Shown here piece by piece: positions 28,901 to 36,800 of a DNA stretch of 64,000 bases. The first letter of the stretch is position 1, and every line of letters starts with the position of its first letter. Under the pieces are notes generated by a model. That model was not told where the DNA came from and searched no databases. It was given only the letters and a program-made list of their open reading frames with translations. Both the position numbers and the translations under genes were made by a program. This stretch comes from Chiridota heheva (Eukaryota > Echinodermata > Holothuroidea > Apodida > Chiridotidae). Where the stretch lies: contig JAIGNY010004060.1 of the NCBI GenBank assembly GCA_020152595.1, positions 147,501-211,500 of the forward strand. The letters are read 5' to 3'.

Positions 28901-29008
28901 TGAAGCTAAAAAACTTTGTAAATCGCTATGAAGACTCTGGAGATCGACAAACCATCGCTTTTCATCGTCATTTAATATCAATCCTCCATCAACCATGGGA
29001 GCCGCCAT
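4824..29008 (-). CDS. AP5B1: AP-5 complex subunit beta-1, 5' eight exons (partial gene)
   Basis: Large beta-type subunit of adaptor complex AP-5, which acts with AP5Z1, AP5M1, AP5S1 and the SPG11/SPG15 proteins on late endosomes and lysosomes in retrieval towards the Golgi. Exons in order on the minus strand: 29008-28859, 15292-15198, 13124-12998, 12348-12214, 11909-11667, 11158-10991, 10795-10721, 4952-4824. All borders are GT/AG and the phases agree, giving about 374 codons. Recognisable blocks are RGVACECLREIEEMHPGLL (human AP5B1 has ACECLRELESCKPGLL), LLSTTSLLLCHILLYLK (human LLGTAQLTLLHAMLALK) and a HPVLPxGHKLFCLHF block. The fold is expected to be helical repeats. The human protein has 878 residues, so the C-terminal part is missing and probably lies left of the window, beyond the satellite. 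Intron 1 is 13.6 kb and full of mobile elements. Identification is from remembered family sequence, not a search. Confidence 0.87.
5193..6027. repeat. 56-bp minisatellite, about 15 copies
   Basis: The unit contains gagtcttatatagatatcaa followed by tttctcatttctctttcata and agtactggcactgaat. Some copies are shortened by loss of part of the CT-rich half (near 5660 and 5885). It lies within AP5B1 intron 7. Confidence 0.95.
6100..6180 (+). repeat. Degenerate tRNA-derived SINE head
   Basis: tgagctcaatt resembles a pol III A box. About 45 bases later, ggtcgtggattccaat resembles a decayed B box followed by ggggac, as in tRNA-Lys-like SINE heads. The tRNA fold is not preserved, so this is a repeat relic and not a tRNA gene. 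Confidence 0.4.
6231..6540. repeat. 28-bp minisatellite, about 11 copies
   Basis: Unit gcaggctaatagtacaggca + tgtttgtt. Copies are nearly identical; the last ones vary at tacaagcat. Within AP5B1 intron 7. Confidence 0.95.
6560..6985. repeat. Dispersed element, uninterrupted copy A
   Basis: Begins with a cctccgccaatgaagttgga type motif and runs through gttgaaattttccaatggaa to a region around aggaactaaacaattaatgc. The same succession occurs at 41835-42092 and 44600-44800, where a LINE and a second element separate the halves. It is non-coding and its class is unknown. Confidence 0.7.
7077..8358. repeat. 64/65-bp minisatellite, left block (about 20 copies)
   Basis: Unit of 64-65 bp with gtgcagatttattggggatg, a run of 4-5 G, gtgaacgaactgccaagcgt and gcagaggtatgcattctaca. 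The length difference comes from the G run. The block is one array with 9269-10132, split by the hAT element. Open frames such as the minus-strand 179-codon frame are repeat artefacts. Confidence 0.96.
8359..9268 (-). mobile_element. Non-autonomous hAT transposon with 8-bp target duplication
   Basis: The 910-bp element has terminal inverted repeats TAGGGATGTACC at 8359 and GGTACATCCCTA ending at 9268. It is flanked on both sides by agaggtat (8351-8358 and 9269-9276), which is a sequence of the host 65-bp unit; 8-bp duplications are the hAT signature. Subterminal regions carry many CCGGAT/ATCCGG motifs. On the minus strand near 8617-8470 a remnant of a BED zinc finger is readable (PKNFSTSPLHKHLQSKHPA, the H-x(4)-H end) with a leading CKKGIRRG. 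The catalytic domain is missing, so movement would need transposase from elsewhere. Confidence 0.92.
9269..10132. repeat. 65-bp minisatellite, right block (about 13 copies)
   Basis: Continuation of the array at 7077-8358 with the same unit and orientation after the hAT insertion. The last copies, from about 10020, are more divergent (gatgagggtgaatg, gcgagcagggg), as expected at an array edge. Confidence 0.96.
10133..10720. other. AP5B1 intron 7, unique part
   Basis: No repeat, RNA gene or coding exon recognised in this 0.6-kb stretch. Confidence 0.5.
10721..10795 (-). CDS. AP5B1: AP5B1 exon 7
   Basis: 75 nt, 25 codons, phase 0/0. The acceptor is ttgattcaag and the donor is AAG|gtactg. It encodes VIKQIPRN then LLSTTSLLLCHILLYLK, which aligns without gaps to human LLGTAQLTLLHAMLALK. 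This is a helix of the repeat solenoid. Too short to stand out as an open frame. Confidence 0.85.
10991..11158 (-). CDS. AP5B1: AP5B1 exon 6
   Basis: 168 nt, 56 codons, phase 0/0. The acceptor is ttgttcccttccaag and the donor is GAG|gtaggt. It encodes MREVHKALSCCLDQVAFMSE followed by PDVVACCSQLLDICV, matching the human segment beginning EEARELRAAVIQLLDTSYLL. The open frame extends upstream to another Met, but the polypyrimidine tract places the splice acceptor at 11159. Confidence 0.87.
11667..11909 (-). CDS. AP5B1: AP5B1 exon 5
   Basis: 243 nt, 81 codons, phase 0/0. The acceptor is gtctttttcag and the donor is GAA|gtaagt. It starts GLLMNKLDHFLAMCQL, continuing directly from the CECLREIEEMHP end of exon 4 as in the human protein (PGLLGG). 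The rest includes YTTLFAILLKNAL and a less conserved linker with LLSMRKEPLKPLMLPETF. Confidence 0.9.
12214..12348 (-). CDS. AP5B1: AP5B1 exon 4
   Basis: 135 nt, 45 codons, phase 0/0. The acceptor is ttttcccatccag and the donor is CCT|gtgagt. It encodes FTDFINFLLDIISKV and the diagnostic ERSLRGVACECLREIEEMHP, the best single match to AP5B1 in the window. Confidence 0.9.
12998..13124 (-). CDS. AP5B1: AP5B1 exon 3
   Basis: 127 nt. It takes one base to complete the codon split from exon 2 (AG+T, Ser), then gives 42 codons: IEQAVGTLTDIYHQLPSEKQ and MLFIRSQILVTINTILLVHD, ending in QL at phase 0. The acceptor is tctcgctcctttag and the donor is CTG|gtaaga. Phase agreement with exon 2 excludes the competing open frame at 13473-13545 as an obligatory exon. 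Confidence 0.87.
13125..15197. other. AP5B1 intron 2
   Basis: No obligatory exon. It contains a minus-strand open frame at 13473-13545 with splice-like borders that does not fit the phases, a poly-T run at about 14491-14512, and otherwise unremarkable AT-rich sequence. Confidence 0.6.
15143..15218. repeat. 38-bp direct duplication covering an exon end and donor
   Basis: tggtcaaacttgcatacctt + gtgttatcattaaagaac at 15143-15180 is repeated at 15181-15218 with one change (attgaag). It duplicates the 3' end of AP5B1 exon 2 with its GT donor. Confidence 0.95.
15198..15292 (-). CDS. AP5B1: AP5B1 exon 2, with duplicated donor
   Basis: 95 nt: 31 codons plus two bases. The acceptor is ttccgcag and the donor is AAG|gtatgc. 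It encodes ALYSENLNSSIKNMILGTLQ and ELSQEFFNDNT, aligning with human DLRSEKLSEQTKVSLLALS. The last 21 bases of the exon, its donor and following intron are duplicated in tandem (38-bp unit, 15143-15180 and 15181-15218), giving a second donor 38 bases downstream in transcription order. Use of that donor would shift the frame. Confidence 0.87.
15293..16514. other. AP5B1 intron 1, proximal unique part
   Basis: No recognisable gene. A minus-strand open stretch at 15809-15944 has acceptor- and donor-like borders but is out of phase with exons 1 and 2, which join without it. Confidence 0.55.
16515..17718. repeat. 24-bp minisatellite, about 50 copies
   Basis: Unit cagtatacctaacagctggt + ccca. Because 24 is a multiple of three, the minus strand is open for about 420 codons (GPAVRYTV repeated) and a second frame reads WDQLLGIL repeated. 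There is no start context, splice evidence or non-repeat domain, so this is not called a gene. It lies inside AP5B1 intron 1. Confidence 0.97.
18107..18405. repeat. 37-bp minisatellite, about 8 copies
   Basis: Unit agtgcctggatcctacatga + atatgcattattctttt. Nearly identical copies; each has a BamHI site and the motif atgaatatgcat. Confidence 0.95.
18690..19060 (-). mobile_element. CR1/L2-like LINE, short 3' RT fragment
   Basis: The minus-strand frame reads LNYCAEVWGNTYKYNITPLF then LKQKKVIGIVCNANYSDHTE, the post-catalytic region (thumb) typical of CR1/L2 reverse transcriptases. Truncated on both sides and not functional. A (TA)n run follows at about 19106-19125. Confidence 0.75.
19420..20340. 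repeat. Dispersed element Q, copy 1, carrying a 22-bp minisatellite
   Basis: Shares a long collinear sequence with 35480-36800: first a segment with acatgccatcacaactgaaa, then a 22-bp array (cacatgccaacccaccctgt + tc; about 8 copies here, 19515-19680), then ctcattctaattccttcagc, and a tail with repeated tatgcaaataacctaatta motifs. No coding capacity beyond repeat-driven frames. The class is unknown; it may be non-autonomous. Confidence 0.8.
20380..21880 (+). mobile_element. RTE-like LINE, decayed reverse transcriptase
   Basis: Frames in sequence give VDPAVATTILLPMFTSIYNG (RT N-part), HRQQYINFVDFKKAFDSIHR (RT motif around the first catalytic Asp), QGCVMSSLL-like and LDFVDDLAL-like pieces, then HLGSSVRRDGSAGNDIQISL, RMFNNVWRSTQYS and a tail with ALHWIPEGKRKRPKLTWR. 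There are many frameshifts and stops. An internal tandem duplication of about 80 bp lies at 20962-21125. Its endonuclease is absent (5'-truncated). Clade assignment is from memory of related elements. Confidence 0.8.
22066..22138. repeat. Near-perfect inverted repeat (hairpin)
   Basis: The left arm from ggttgtttccgccataaaaa to cgccat is followed at once by the complementary ggtggaaatgcaca and tttttatggcggaaaaaacc. Arms are about 36 bases with almost no loop, centred on ccatgg at 22100-22105, with a one-base indel. It sits between two LINE relics. Confidence 0.9.
22370..25240 (+). mobile_element. Non-LTR retrotransposon, near full RT, degraded
   Basis: The succession on the plus strand is the end of an endonuclease (VEVTHSDHMLKTASFDW, with the SDH motif), a lysine-rich linker (22700-23150), RT motifs (GWKNEYIKKTGSDLGKSIFM and IKNQRGLFISSIHSKLMEHI), the catalytic box LIYVDDVAGIG near 24100, and a thumb region with AVAMPAFTYNMATWTNISV. 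It ends near a CxxC-x-H-type tail (CDFCDRKDTTEHIFNCSHF). Several frameshifts and in-frame stops. The catalytic YVDD is preserved. It lies within AP5B1 intron 1 on the opposite strand. The clade is uncertain. Confidence 0.85.
25290..25645 (+). mobile_element. L2-like LINE RT fragment
   Basis: Translation contains MSFNVKKYAHLTIFNNHQPL and EYSYSIDGNIIPIQTK, the conserved region after the catalytic aspartates in L2-type reverse transcriptases. Truncated on both sides. Confidence 0.7.
25925..27573 (-). mobile_element. CR1-clade LINE, internally deleted
   Basis: The minus strand from 27573 reads the endonuclease C-part (RRVIVFGDFNFPDIDWN, GSNCIDLIF, SNHDLI), then a linker. After loss of most of the RT core it reads SFNVDKCKVIHFG (26560) and the C-terminal end MYKQLVRPHLEYATQAWSPF through RVVNEWNGLPEWVV to about 25930. 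A related copy lies at 38790-39720, and a 3' fragment of the same family lies at 32215-32410. Confidence 0.88.
27590..27910 (+). mobile_element. LINE 3' RT fragment
   Basis: The plus strand reads KTSRTLGFIHRNLGPCDTSV and RIVRPQLEYASVVWS, the thumb region of an L2/Rex1-type reverse transcriptase, ending near VLLKSL. It abuts, in opposite orientation, the CR1 copy ending at 27573. Confidence 0.78.
27911..28858. other. AP5B1 intron 1, distal unique part
   Basis: No repeat family or gene recognised. A CT-rich run lies at about 28738-28772. Confidence 0.5.
28859..29008 (-). CDS. AP5B1: AP5B1 exon 1 (start codon)
   Basis: 150 nt, 50 codons, phase 0 at the donor (CAG|gtttgt). It starts MAAPMVDGGL at 29008; the open frame continues upstream to another ATG, but the ATGGCGGC context and the human-like length favour this start. 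It encodes NDDEKRWFVDLQSLHSDLQS then FLASKNTNIDDVVLDFLQ, which joins exon 2 in phase and follows human LGAFRASPSAFMAGPEGEDL. Confidence 0.85.
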
Positions 29009-29015
29009 TTTGAAT
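28995..29015 (-). promoter_or_regulatory. YY1-like motif over the AP5B1 start codon
   Basis: Minus-strand text aaaATGGCGGCTCCCATGG matches the AAnATGGCGGC consensus of YY1, commonly found just downstream of transcription starts in animal genes. This is a motif match only. Confidence 0.4.
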
Positions 29016-29394
29016 AACTTGTTCAGAGGTAGCACCCCACAACGAGCGAAACAAATACACTCAACACTCTCCTTGAAAATGCACCTAACAAAGCAAATGA
29101 GGAAATTTTAAGTGAGTGCCACTCTAGCAGTGGCATAGGAACCCTGGGGCCAGGTATTGGTGGGGCCAACAGGTTCCTTGCCAGGAATTTTATGTTGTGG
29201 GCAAGAGAGGGACATTTTTGTTTCGTAGGGGAAAAAAAGCCTATGGATCGGACAAACTTTAACCTAAATTTTGGTTGATTTTTGCTTCTTTCTTGACAAT
29301 TTCCCTATCCCCGTAGCCCTGGCGAGTGGCCATGTAGGGTCACGAATCTCTTATAAATTCTGAAAGTCCTTTCAAATACTTTCACAAAGAGAAA

Positions 29395-30005
29395 AAAAAA
29401 ACGCTTAAACGATTAGTTTAGTGGTCAAGCAAGTCCATTCTCTGTTAAAGAGGACCTGAAAAGAAACAAAATGGTCACAATGTATTCAAAATCTTATTCC
29501 GTTAAGGAGATATTAACGTTTTAAGCTCTGTCGTATCTGAATAGAAGTGATTGGTGTAGAAAGTTCACTATGGAAGATTGGCGCTCTTATCATCACTTTC
29601 CTAACAATTGTTTATCTATCTTAAAGAATTTTGTTTTAACTTTTTTCCTATTTGAAATATTTTCCCTCGAACTTTCTTCAAGTGGCGAATTATGATTACT
29701 TTACATTATTATGTTTTACCTCTTTCCTAACATTATGCAATAGTTTTTAGGCCAAAAAATTGCACAAAATACATGATAGAATACATAAAGACTTAAATGA
29801 ATCTGAGGCTATGATGTCACAATTAGTCTGATTTCAGTCGTTTCTACACATTTGATACCAAATTTTAAACTTAGATATCTCCTTTAACTTAACGGAATAA
29901 CATTTCTGAATGCTTTCTTCACCATGTTTTTTTTTTTTAAATCCCCATTTATATATGATGGACTTGACTGACCCCTGAACTAATCCAATAAGCTCAAAAA
30001 TAGTC
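29395..30005. repeat. Foldback (inverted-repeat) element
   Basis: The left arm contains gattagtttagtggtcaagc and cttattccgttaaggagata. The right arm contains the reverse-complement equivalents tatctcctttaacttaacgg and acttgactgacccctgaact. The arms are about 140 bases, imperfect, around a 300-base centre. A fragment of the same family is at 3165-3460. Likely a non-autonomous DNA element. Confidence 0.65.
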
Positions 30006-30851
30006 CTCATATAAGCAATTTAAAAATAGTGAAAAATTGAAGCAACTTTGAAAATAATGTTAAAAGTGAAAAGAGTTAATTTTATATTGACATTTTCTTT
30101 TTCTTTTGTATATGTAAAAATCAAATGTAAATAATTCAGGCTGGATTTAGCTTGCAAATAAACTGATAAAGATCGACTGGAATGACATTTTGATTTGAAT
30201 ATCTGTTGGCTGGGTGGAGTCTTGCTTGTCTCAGATCTTCTCTTCTCAGTCGTAGAGAATATAGTTTTTAAACATGTTTTGAATTGAATTTAATCTTTAT
30301 TTCCACACAGTTTCAATTACAGTATTAGAACGCTACTTAGGTTTGCTTCTTTCCACTTTTGTTTGGGATAGTACCATTATCTACAGATCTACAGAGGTTT
30401 GGAAGAGATCAGTTACTAGTAGGATTTCATAAAGGTCTTCGGCATGTGTTTTTAAGAACTATCTGTATGGTGGTATTGGGTCAGGACCTGAGGCTTTGTT
30501 AGGGTTTGCTTTTTGACACCTTCTGGAGTGATAATAAGTTGGTTTAGTTTGTTTGTGGTGAGTGGTTTAGTTACAGGGATTTGAGAGGTACCTTCTTCTG
30601 TAAAAACGCTGTCAAAGATTGTACTTTGGATGCGTGGTAATTTCTTAATCTAGCTGCCTTCGTCTGACATGGCAGCAAGTTAGACATTGTTGATCATTGG
30701 TTATAGCAAGAAAGTATAATTTCCTAAGGATATATTTATTTTGTACAGAATAATCTTGATGGCAGACTCGCGTCTGCTTTGGATTATGCACTGAAAGAGT
30801 TGACGCTTGAATGTGTGGAAGCTCTTTGATATGATATATGGAATCTATATG

Positions 30852-31422
30852 GCGCATTTTTTATTTTGAAGGAGACATAAAGTCTGATATAATCCTTATT
30901 TCATATGATAGAAGATTAAAATCTAAACCAACTACCAAAACAGCAAGTCAAAATCTCGTTCCTATCTCAAGTTATCTATCTTCCAACTCAACACATGGAG
31001 GCTGCCATTTTGTTCAATTTTGTATTGAAATCTTCTGAATGATGACATTACTTCCCCCAACAGACTAACGAATGTAATTTCTTTATATTATGTGGCCCAA
31101 ATTTTAATAGCATGTTTTGACATTGTCATGTGTACACAAAAATGTTCTTGACCCTTACAAAAGGAAAACAATTTTTCATGAAATAGAAAAGTTGAGATAG
31201 ATTATAAAGAAATACGAAGCATTCCAACATCCTGCTGGACTGATGACATCATAATCTGCATGTTTTAAAATCAAATGGCGGCTTCCATGGTACTATTTAG
31301 TAGCATTAAAGTTTTTAATAATTACAAAAGATGTGTTAGAGTTATGAAACTTGGTCAGAAGAATTGTTATTTTCAAGTTATATGTCAGACTTTATGTCTA
31401 CTTTAAAGAACTATTAAAATGC
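30852..31422. repeat. Second foldback element, about 570 bp
   Basis: Ends gcgcattttttattttgaag at the left and actttaaagaactattaaaatgcgc (in two parts) at the right are inverted relatives. Inside them, gacataaagtctgatataa pairs with ttatatgtcagactttatgtc. Both halves also carry an ATGGC(G/A)GC(T/C)TCCATG block in opposite orientation. No clear target duplication was found. Not related to 29395-30005 by eye. Confidence 0.65.
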
Positions 31423-31429
31423 GCTCTAC

Positions 31430-32210
31430 AACTAACAGACTAGTTCTCCGGCTGCCTATTGGCGCACATGAACTTTAGTACTTGAAAGGGAAAGTGAATG
31501 AACACCGCTTCTCTCCTCGATAAGTGTTCAGAGAACCAGGCAGGGCCGCGGGGGTGACTCTCCTACCGTCGAGACCGACAGCTTAACGTCCCCTCCAAAG
31601 GACGTAATGCGCCCTTCAACCATTGTCACTTCTCTCAACAGCTGAATGAGGAGTAGGAGCTGCAAACGAAATACTTCCGTTTTGATGTTCGGCTTATCTG
31701 TCTGCATAGCTGTGGAAAAAATCGAGTTAGATTTGACTAAGGCTTGAGCTGGAGGTCCCAGACCTTTATCATTTCAGCCGTGCGCTCTATTCTCCTTTTC
31801 ACATTTGCAGTGCCTAGCTGATTATATGATAATTACTCATTGCAGAAAATATATTTGCTCTTGAAATTGCTACAATGCAATGGTAGGCCTACTTAGTGTA
31901 AGCCTCTACATGAAGGGCTACATTTTGTGTAGCTTTTGCGTCTTTAGATCTGTCGATCTCATCGCATCGTCTCGTAATTTACAGGATCACGACCAATCCC
32001 AGCCAATCATCGTGAAATTTACCAACTACAATCACGTGGTTGATTCTATCAGGCACGGTTTAAGCTGGAAGGGAGCGGAATTTACATCCACCTAAGCCTG
32101 AATCGTCAGAATATCTAACGAGAAGCCAGGAAGCATGACTTAATTACCTGGACACAAGATGGACGCTTATATATTGATACATTACCCCTCCCCATATATT
32201 GATATTCGGC
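31430..32210. other. Intergenic, with one GC-richer conserved-looking block
   Basis: No gene recognised. At 31545-31610 the minus strand reads ggaggggacgttaagctgtc followed by ggtctcgacggtaggagag, a GACGTTAARC-type block of a kind seen in conserved domains of some animal SINEs. This is only a resemblance. Confidence 0.35.
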
Positions 32211-32214
32211 GTTT

Positions 32215-32410
32215 TAGCTTTTCGCAAAAGAGTTGTTAATGAGTGGAATGGTTTGCCTGAGTGGGTAGTTAGCTCCAAATCTGTTCACAATTTCAAAGTC
32301 AACATTGATAACTTCTTTACTAACTCTGGGCGTCTTTTCTTTTTTTTCTTTTTTTTGTGTGGTAGTGGTGGTAGTGTTAGTTTGGGCTTTTTAGCCTGTC
32401 ATCTTGTTAC
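32215..32410 (+). mobile_element. CR1-clade LINE, 3' end fragment
   Basis: Reads RVVNEWNGLPEWVVSSKSVH and NFKVNIDNFFTNSG, nearly identical to the end of the minus-strand copy at 25925-27573, followed by a poly-T/CTTT stretch and a 3' UTR with gggctttttagcctgtcatc. Confidence 0.88.
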
Positions 32411-32449
32411 GTAAGTACACCAAGTACAAAAATAAGTTAACTGAAGTTA

Positions 32450-34250
32450 TTCGTGTAACCAAAAGAAGGCATTCTTTAATTTGCAAATTTTAAAGGTAAC
32501 ATGAAAAAGACTTGTCAACTGATAAATCTGTCTTAAATAAGAATTTAAAAAGTTGCCCCAGCTCTCTACCAGACCACATTATTCACGATAATGAAATTGC
32601 TTCTGATCCTATAAGTATAGCAAATATGTTTAATAGTTATTTTGTTAAAATTGGTAAAGAAAATCCGCAATGTTAATTTCGGAGAAGTTTTAAGTGGTTC
32701 TTATAGTGATTTATTTTTATGTATCCTACAAAAATTGATGAAATATTTAAGCTTGTATTAGACAATAGGTTTTGACAATATTCATGTAAATGTTATAAAA
32801 AGTACTATTGATTCGATCATTGAACCATTAGTTTATATTTTTAACATGTCTTTAAGATCTGGTATTGTACCTCGTAATCTTAAGGTTGCTAAAGTGATAC
32901 CTTTATTTAAATCTGGTGATGTTCATTGTGTTCAGATTTATAGACCTATCTCCATTCTTCCTTCTTTTTTTTTAATTGTTAGAAAAACTTGTTTTTAACA
33001 GACTTAATGCATCGACAATTCTTAATATGGGCAAAATACTTCTACTTACATGGGTCTTTCCGCCCTCATTAAGAAAATCTTTTTTGCCTTTGAAAATAAA
33101 CAGTTTGCTATAGGTATATTTCTAGATCTTTCAGAGGCCTTCTACACAGTAAATTAAAACATTCTCTTAGACAAACTTCATCATTACGGCATACGTCTGT
33201 ACGTGGGGTAACATTAGACTGCCATGCGTTCATAGTTACCTTACCAATATACAACAGTTTGTAAACTCCAAGTCAATCAATTCTAATTAGGATGACATGT
33301 CTGCATGTGGTGTCCCTCAAGTTTCTGTTCTAGGACTATTGTTGTTTCTTATATATATCAACGATATTCTCTGCACCTCAATTTTATTGTGTTTCCTATT
33401 ATTTGCAGATAATACTAATATTCTGTACACTCATTCAGATCTTTAAGAAGCCGAATGTGTAATGAATAAGGAACTTATAAATGTATCCAATTGGTTTAAA
33501 GCAAATAAGCTCTCTCTCTGAACACAAATAAAACTAATGTTATGACTTTTCACCCTTACCAAACATGCTAAAAGTCCATTACCAAAATCGATCTAAAGAT
33601 TGACAATCGTAGTATTTCTTCTGTTCATTCCACAAAATTCCTTGGTGTAATCATTGATCAAAATTTAAACTGGAAATCTCACATTCAAAAAGTGGCAAAT
33701 TTTTCGAAACTCATTGGAATTCTTTATGAACTTAAATCATTCACATCGAGGGATATCCTACTATATATTTACGACACACTTATTCTACCCCATCTGTTTT
33801 ATTGCAACATAATTTGGGGAAATGCTTGTCCTACTTTAGTTAACAAGATTCATGTGTGCTTCAAAAACGTGCGTCGAGGTTTATTTGTAATGCTTCATAT
33901 ATGCAACATTCTGCACCTCTGTTTTATGATCTTAACATTCTAAATGTATTCAATATCTTTAGGTATCAATTAGGAATCTTCATGTACAAATCTATCCATG
34001 GTCTTTTACCTTCACATCTTGCAAGTTCGTTTATTCCTGCTATGCAGCTATGCAGCGCATTTTCACAAAATGAGGAATAGTGCAAAATTATTCCAACATC
34101 ACTCATAATTTTCTTTAGTACATAAAACTAAATATTACTGGCCCCAAGCTATTGAATTCTTTAGATCAGCATGTATGTCTTAAACTCAAAATCTTTGTCC
34201 GTCTTCAAAAATAGGCTTAAGGCCTCCTTGTTAAAAAGTCAGTCAGAACT
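32450..34250 (+). mobile_element. CR1/L2-like LINE, decayed RT
   Basis: Fragments in order: NFKGNMKKT-like linker and FNSYFVKIG (32480-32660), NLKVAKVIPLFKSGDVHCV (32880), FAFENKQFAIGIFLDLSEAF (33100), a PQVSVLGLLLFLIYINDI-like block (33310), a FADNTNILYTH-like catalytic box with the second Asp lost (33400), and SRDILLYIYDTLILPHLFYC (33750). Stops and frameshifts throughout. It ends near a poly-T tract (34266-34287) and a G-rich run. Confidence 0.82.
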
Positions 34251-34670
34251 TTTTTAGGGATCTTTTTTTTTTTTTTTTTTTTTTTTGGGGTGGGTGGGTG
34301 GGGTGGGGAGGGGTAATGGATAAGTAGGGAAAGGGGCAGGAAGGTGGGGTAGGGAAGGGCAAGGAAGAGCGTAGAGGGAGGATGGGAAGGATCTTTTAGT
34401 TGGCAGTTTCTTTCAGGGATTTAGATTTCTTTTCTTTTTCTTAGTTTTCCTTACTGCTTATTTCCTTCCTGGGTGGCCTAATCCAGATAAGCTTGCTTTT
34501 GAGTCCCCCACATGTTCCTTCCTAGTAATACAATTTAACTTGTTTTGTATTCCACTTTATTCATATGCTTTGGTGTGCGTTCTCATCAATTTATTTACTT
34601 TTGACTTTACTTGTGTAAGTGTTTGTATTATCTTTACGTTTAAATTCACATCATATTGATGTAATATTCT
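34251..34670. other. Poly-T, G-rich run and probable LINE 3' UTR
   Basis: A run of about 22 T, then ggggtgggtgggtggggtgg and similar G runs able to form quadruplexes on the plus strand. The rest is featureless T-rich sequence. Confidence 0.5.
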
Positions 34671-34679
34671 GCAAAAAAA

Positions 34680-34890
34680 ACTTTATAAAAGGTGATAAAC
34701 ATGACCCAGCTAATTACAGACCAGTTTCTCTTACTGTCTTACCTGCGTGTGTAGTAAAATCTTTGAGCGTATAATTCACTCACATGTGATGAAATTCCTT
34801 GATGAGCATAATATCTTAACTGATCTCCAACATGGCTCTCAAGCAAAAAGATCAACTGAAACACAACTTCTCTTAACAACTAGAACTGCG
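34680..34890 (+). mobile_element. L2-like LINE RT fragment
   Basis: Translation over shifts gives KGDKHDPANYRPVSLT, then pieces resembling HSHVMKFLDEHNILTDLQHG. This is the N-terminal RT region complementary to the fragment type at 25290-25645. Confidence 0.75.
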
Positions 34891-35479
34891 CTCGACTATT
34901 CGAAGCTAGTATATATATAGAATGGGCTTATAGAGGGAAGTATGTACACAAATAGATTAGCAGGGGGAGATGATTTCAAATTACTTGAGCTTTGAAAGAC
35001 GCACTTACATTTTCATTTGCAATACAAGCTTCAAAATATCTTTTAGTTTTCCCAGATATTTTATGACAAAAAAGCTCAAGGTTACCTTACCCAGTAACTC
35101 AGAGAACATGTACAACCTAGCAGTCTTTATGACTACAACACCTCTTTTAGTTCTATCAATTGAATAACAAAAAAAGGAGAGGTCCTGACTTGCCAGTGTC
35201 AATGAAAGAATGCCATTTAACCCCCTTTCCAACCTGTACCCTCCACCAGCCCATACACATTCCCAGAACTACATCCTGGATTGTAATACAACTTTCAATT
35301 ACAAAAAATATGTGTGTCAAGCAAAGTCAAGCTGCATGGAAAATGTACAATAACATTAAAGCAAAATTATGCGAAACAATATTGCTTAACATATGACAAA
35401 CTAGACATTGGAAACGATACAAATCCCCTCACCGCTAATAATGCATATTCCAGACTGTCCCACATTCCATCCCAACCTG

Positions 35480-36800
35480 TCCCAAATGTCATCTCATGTC
35501 TATACTCCATGCAATCACACCTGAAAATCAGATACTGTATGTCATTCCACCACTTGCATAACCCACATGCCATCACAACTGAAATCCAAATGACATCCCA
35601 CCACATGCCATTCCGCCCTGTCCCACATGTCGACCCACCCTGTTTCACATGCCAACCCACCCTGTTTTACATGCCAACCCATCCTGTTCTACATGCCAAT
35701 CCACCCTCTTCTACATGCCAACCCACCCGGTTCCACATGCCAACCCATCCTGTTCTACATGCTAATCCACCCTGTTCTACATGCCAACACACCCTGTTCC
35801 ACATGCCAACCCACCCTGTTCCACATGCCAACCCATCCTGTTCCACATGCCAATCCACCCTCTTCTACATGCCAACACACCCTGTTCCACATGCCAACCC
35901 ATCCTGTTCCACATGCCAACCCACCCTGTTCCACATGCCAACCCATCCTGTTCTACATGCCAATCCACCCTGTTCTACATGCCAACCCATCCTGTTTCAC
36001 ATGCCAACCTATCCTGTTCCACATGCCAACCCACCCTGTTCCACATGCCAACCCATCCCGTTCTACATGCCAATCCACCCTGTCTAACATGACAACACAT
36101 CGTGACCAACATCCCGCCGCACCCTGCCCTACATACAATCCCACCCTGTCCCACATGATCTCATTCTAATTCCTTCAGCTACTTTATCATCATGTCATTA
36201 GCTACCCCACATTCTGCTTATTGTTTATATTTCACAAACCCCTAATTTAAGATTATTTAGATGAGAGCAAACTTATATTTGCTTCTTTATTCATGGCAAG
36301 ACAAACAGTTTGATTGATATTCATTTTAGGAGTGTCAATATCATAAAAAAAAACTAGAAATGTGAAGTAAGTAAGTCATAAGCTTTATATTTTTGATCTT
36401 CGGTCAAACATATTGCAATAAATGCACACTATACCTCACCATTAAGTGTGCACCATGCTCTTTACATATATTGTATGATCATTTGTTTAAGAAAAATCAT
36501 CATGCCTACTTTGATTCAAGAGATACTACGTATACAAAAAATTTCATTGCTATGCAAACTTAGGCTAATTATTATGCACACACAATCCCCTAACCATGCT
36601 CAACTAGACAGTACCAATGTACTCTACCACTGAACAAAATAGCAAGTATTATCTCAGGTTAAATATTTTGTACGCAAGTTTATTGTAATGCAAATAACCT
36701 AATTGATATGCACATTACACCTCACATTAAGTGTAGACAATGGTCTTCACATATATGATCGTTTGTGTAAACAAAATCCCCACCCCCACTTTAATTTAAA
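35480..36800. repeat. Dispersed element Q, copy 2, with expanded 22-bp array
   Basis: Collinear with 19420-20340. The 22-bp array (cacatgccaacccaccctgt + tc) is longer here, about 21 copies at 35625-36090, with CCACCC/CATCC and GTTCC/GTTCT variants. The shared tail follows, with ctcattctaattccttcagc and tatgcaaataacctaattga. Frames of up to 257 codons are repeat-driven. Confidence 0.82.
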
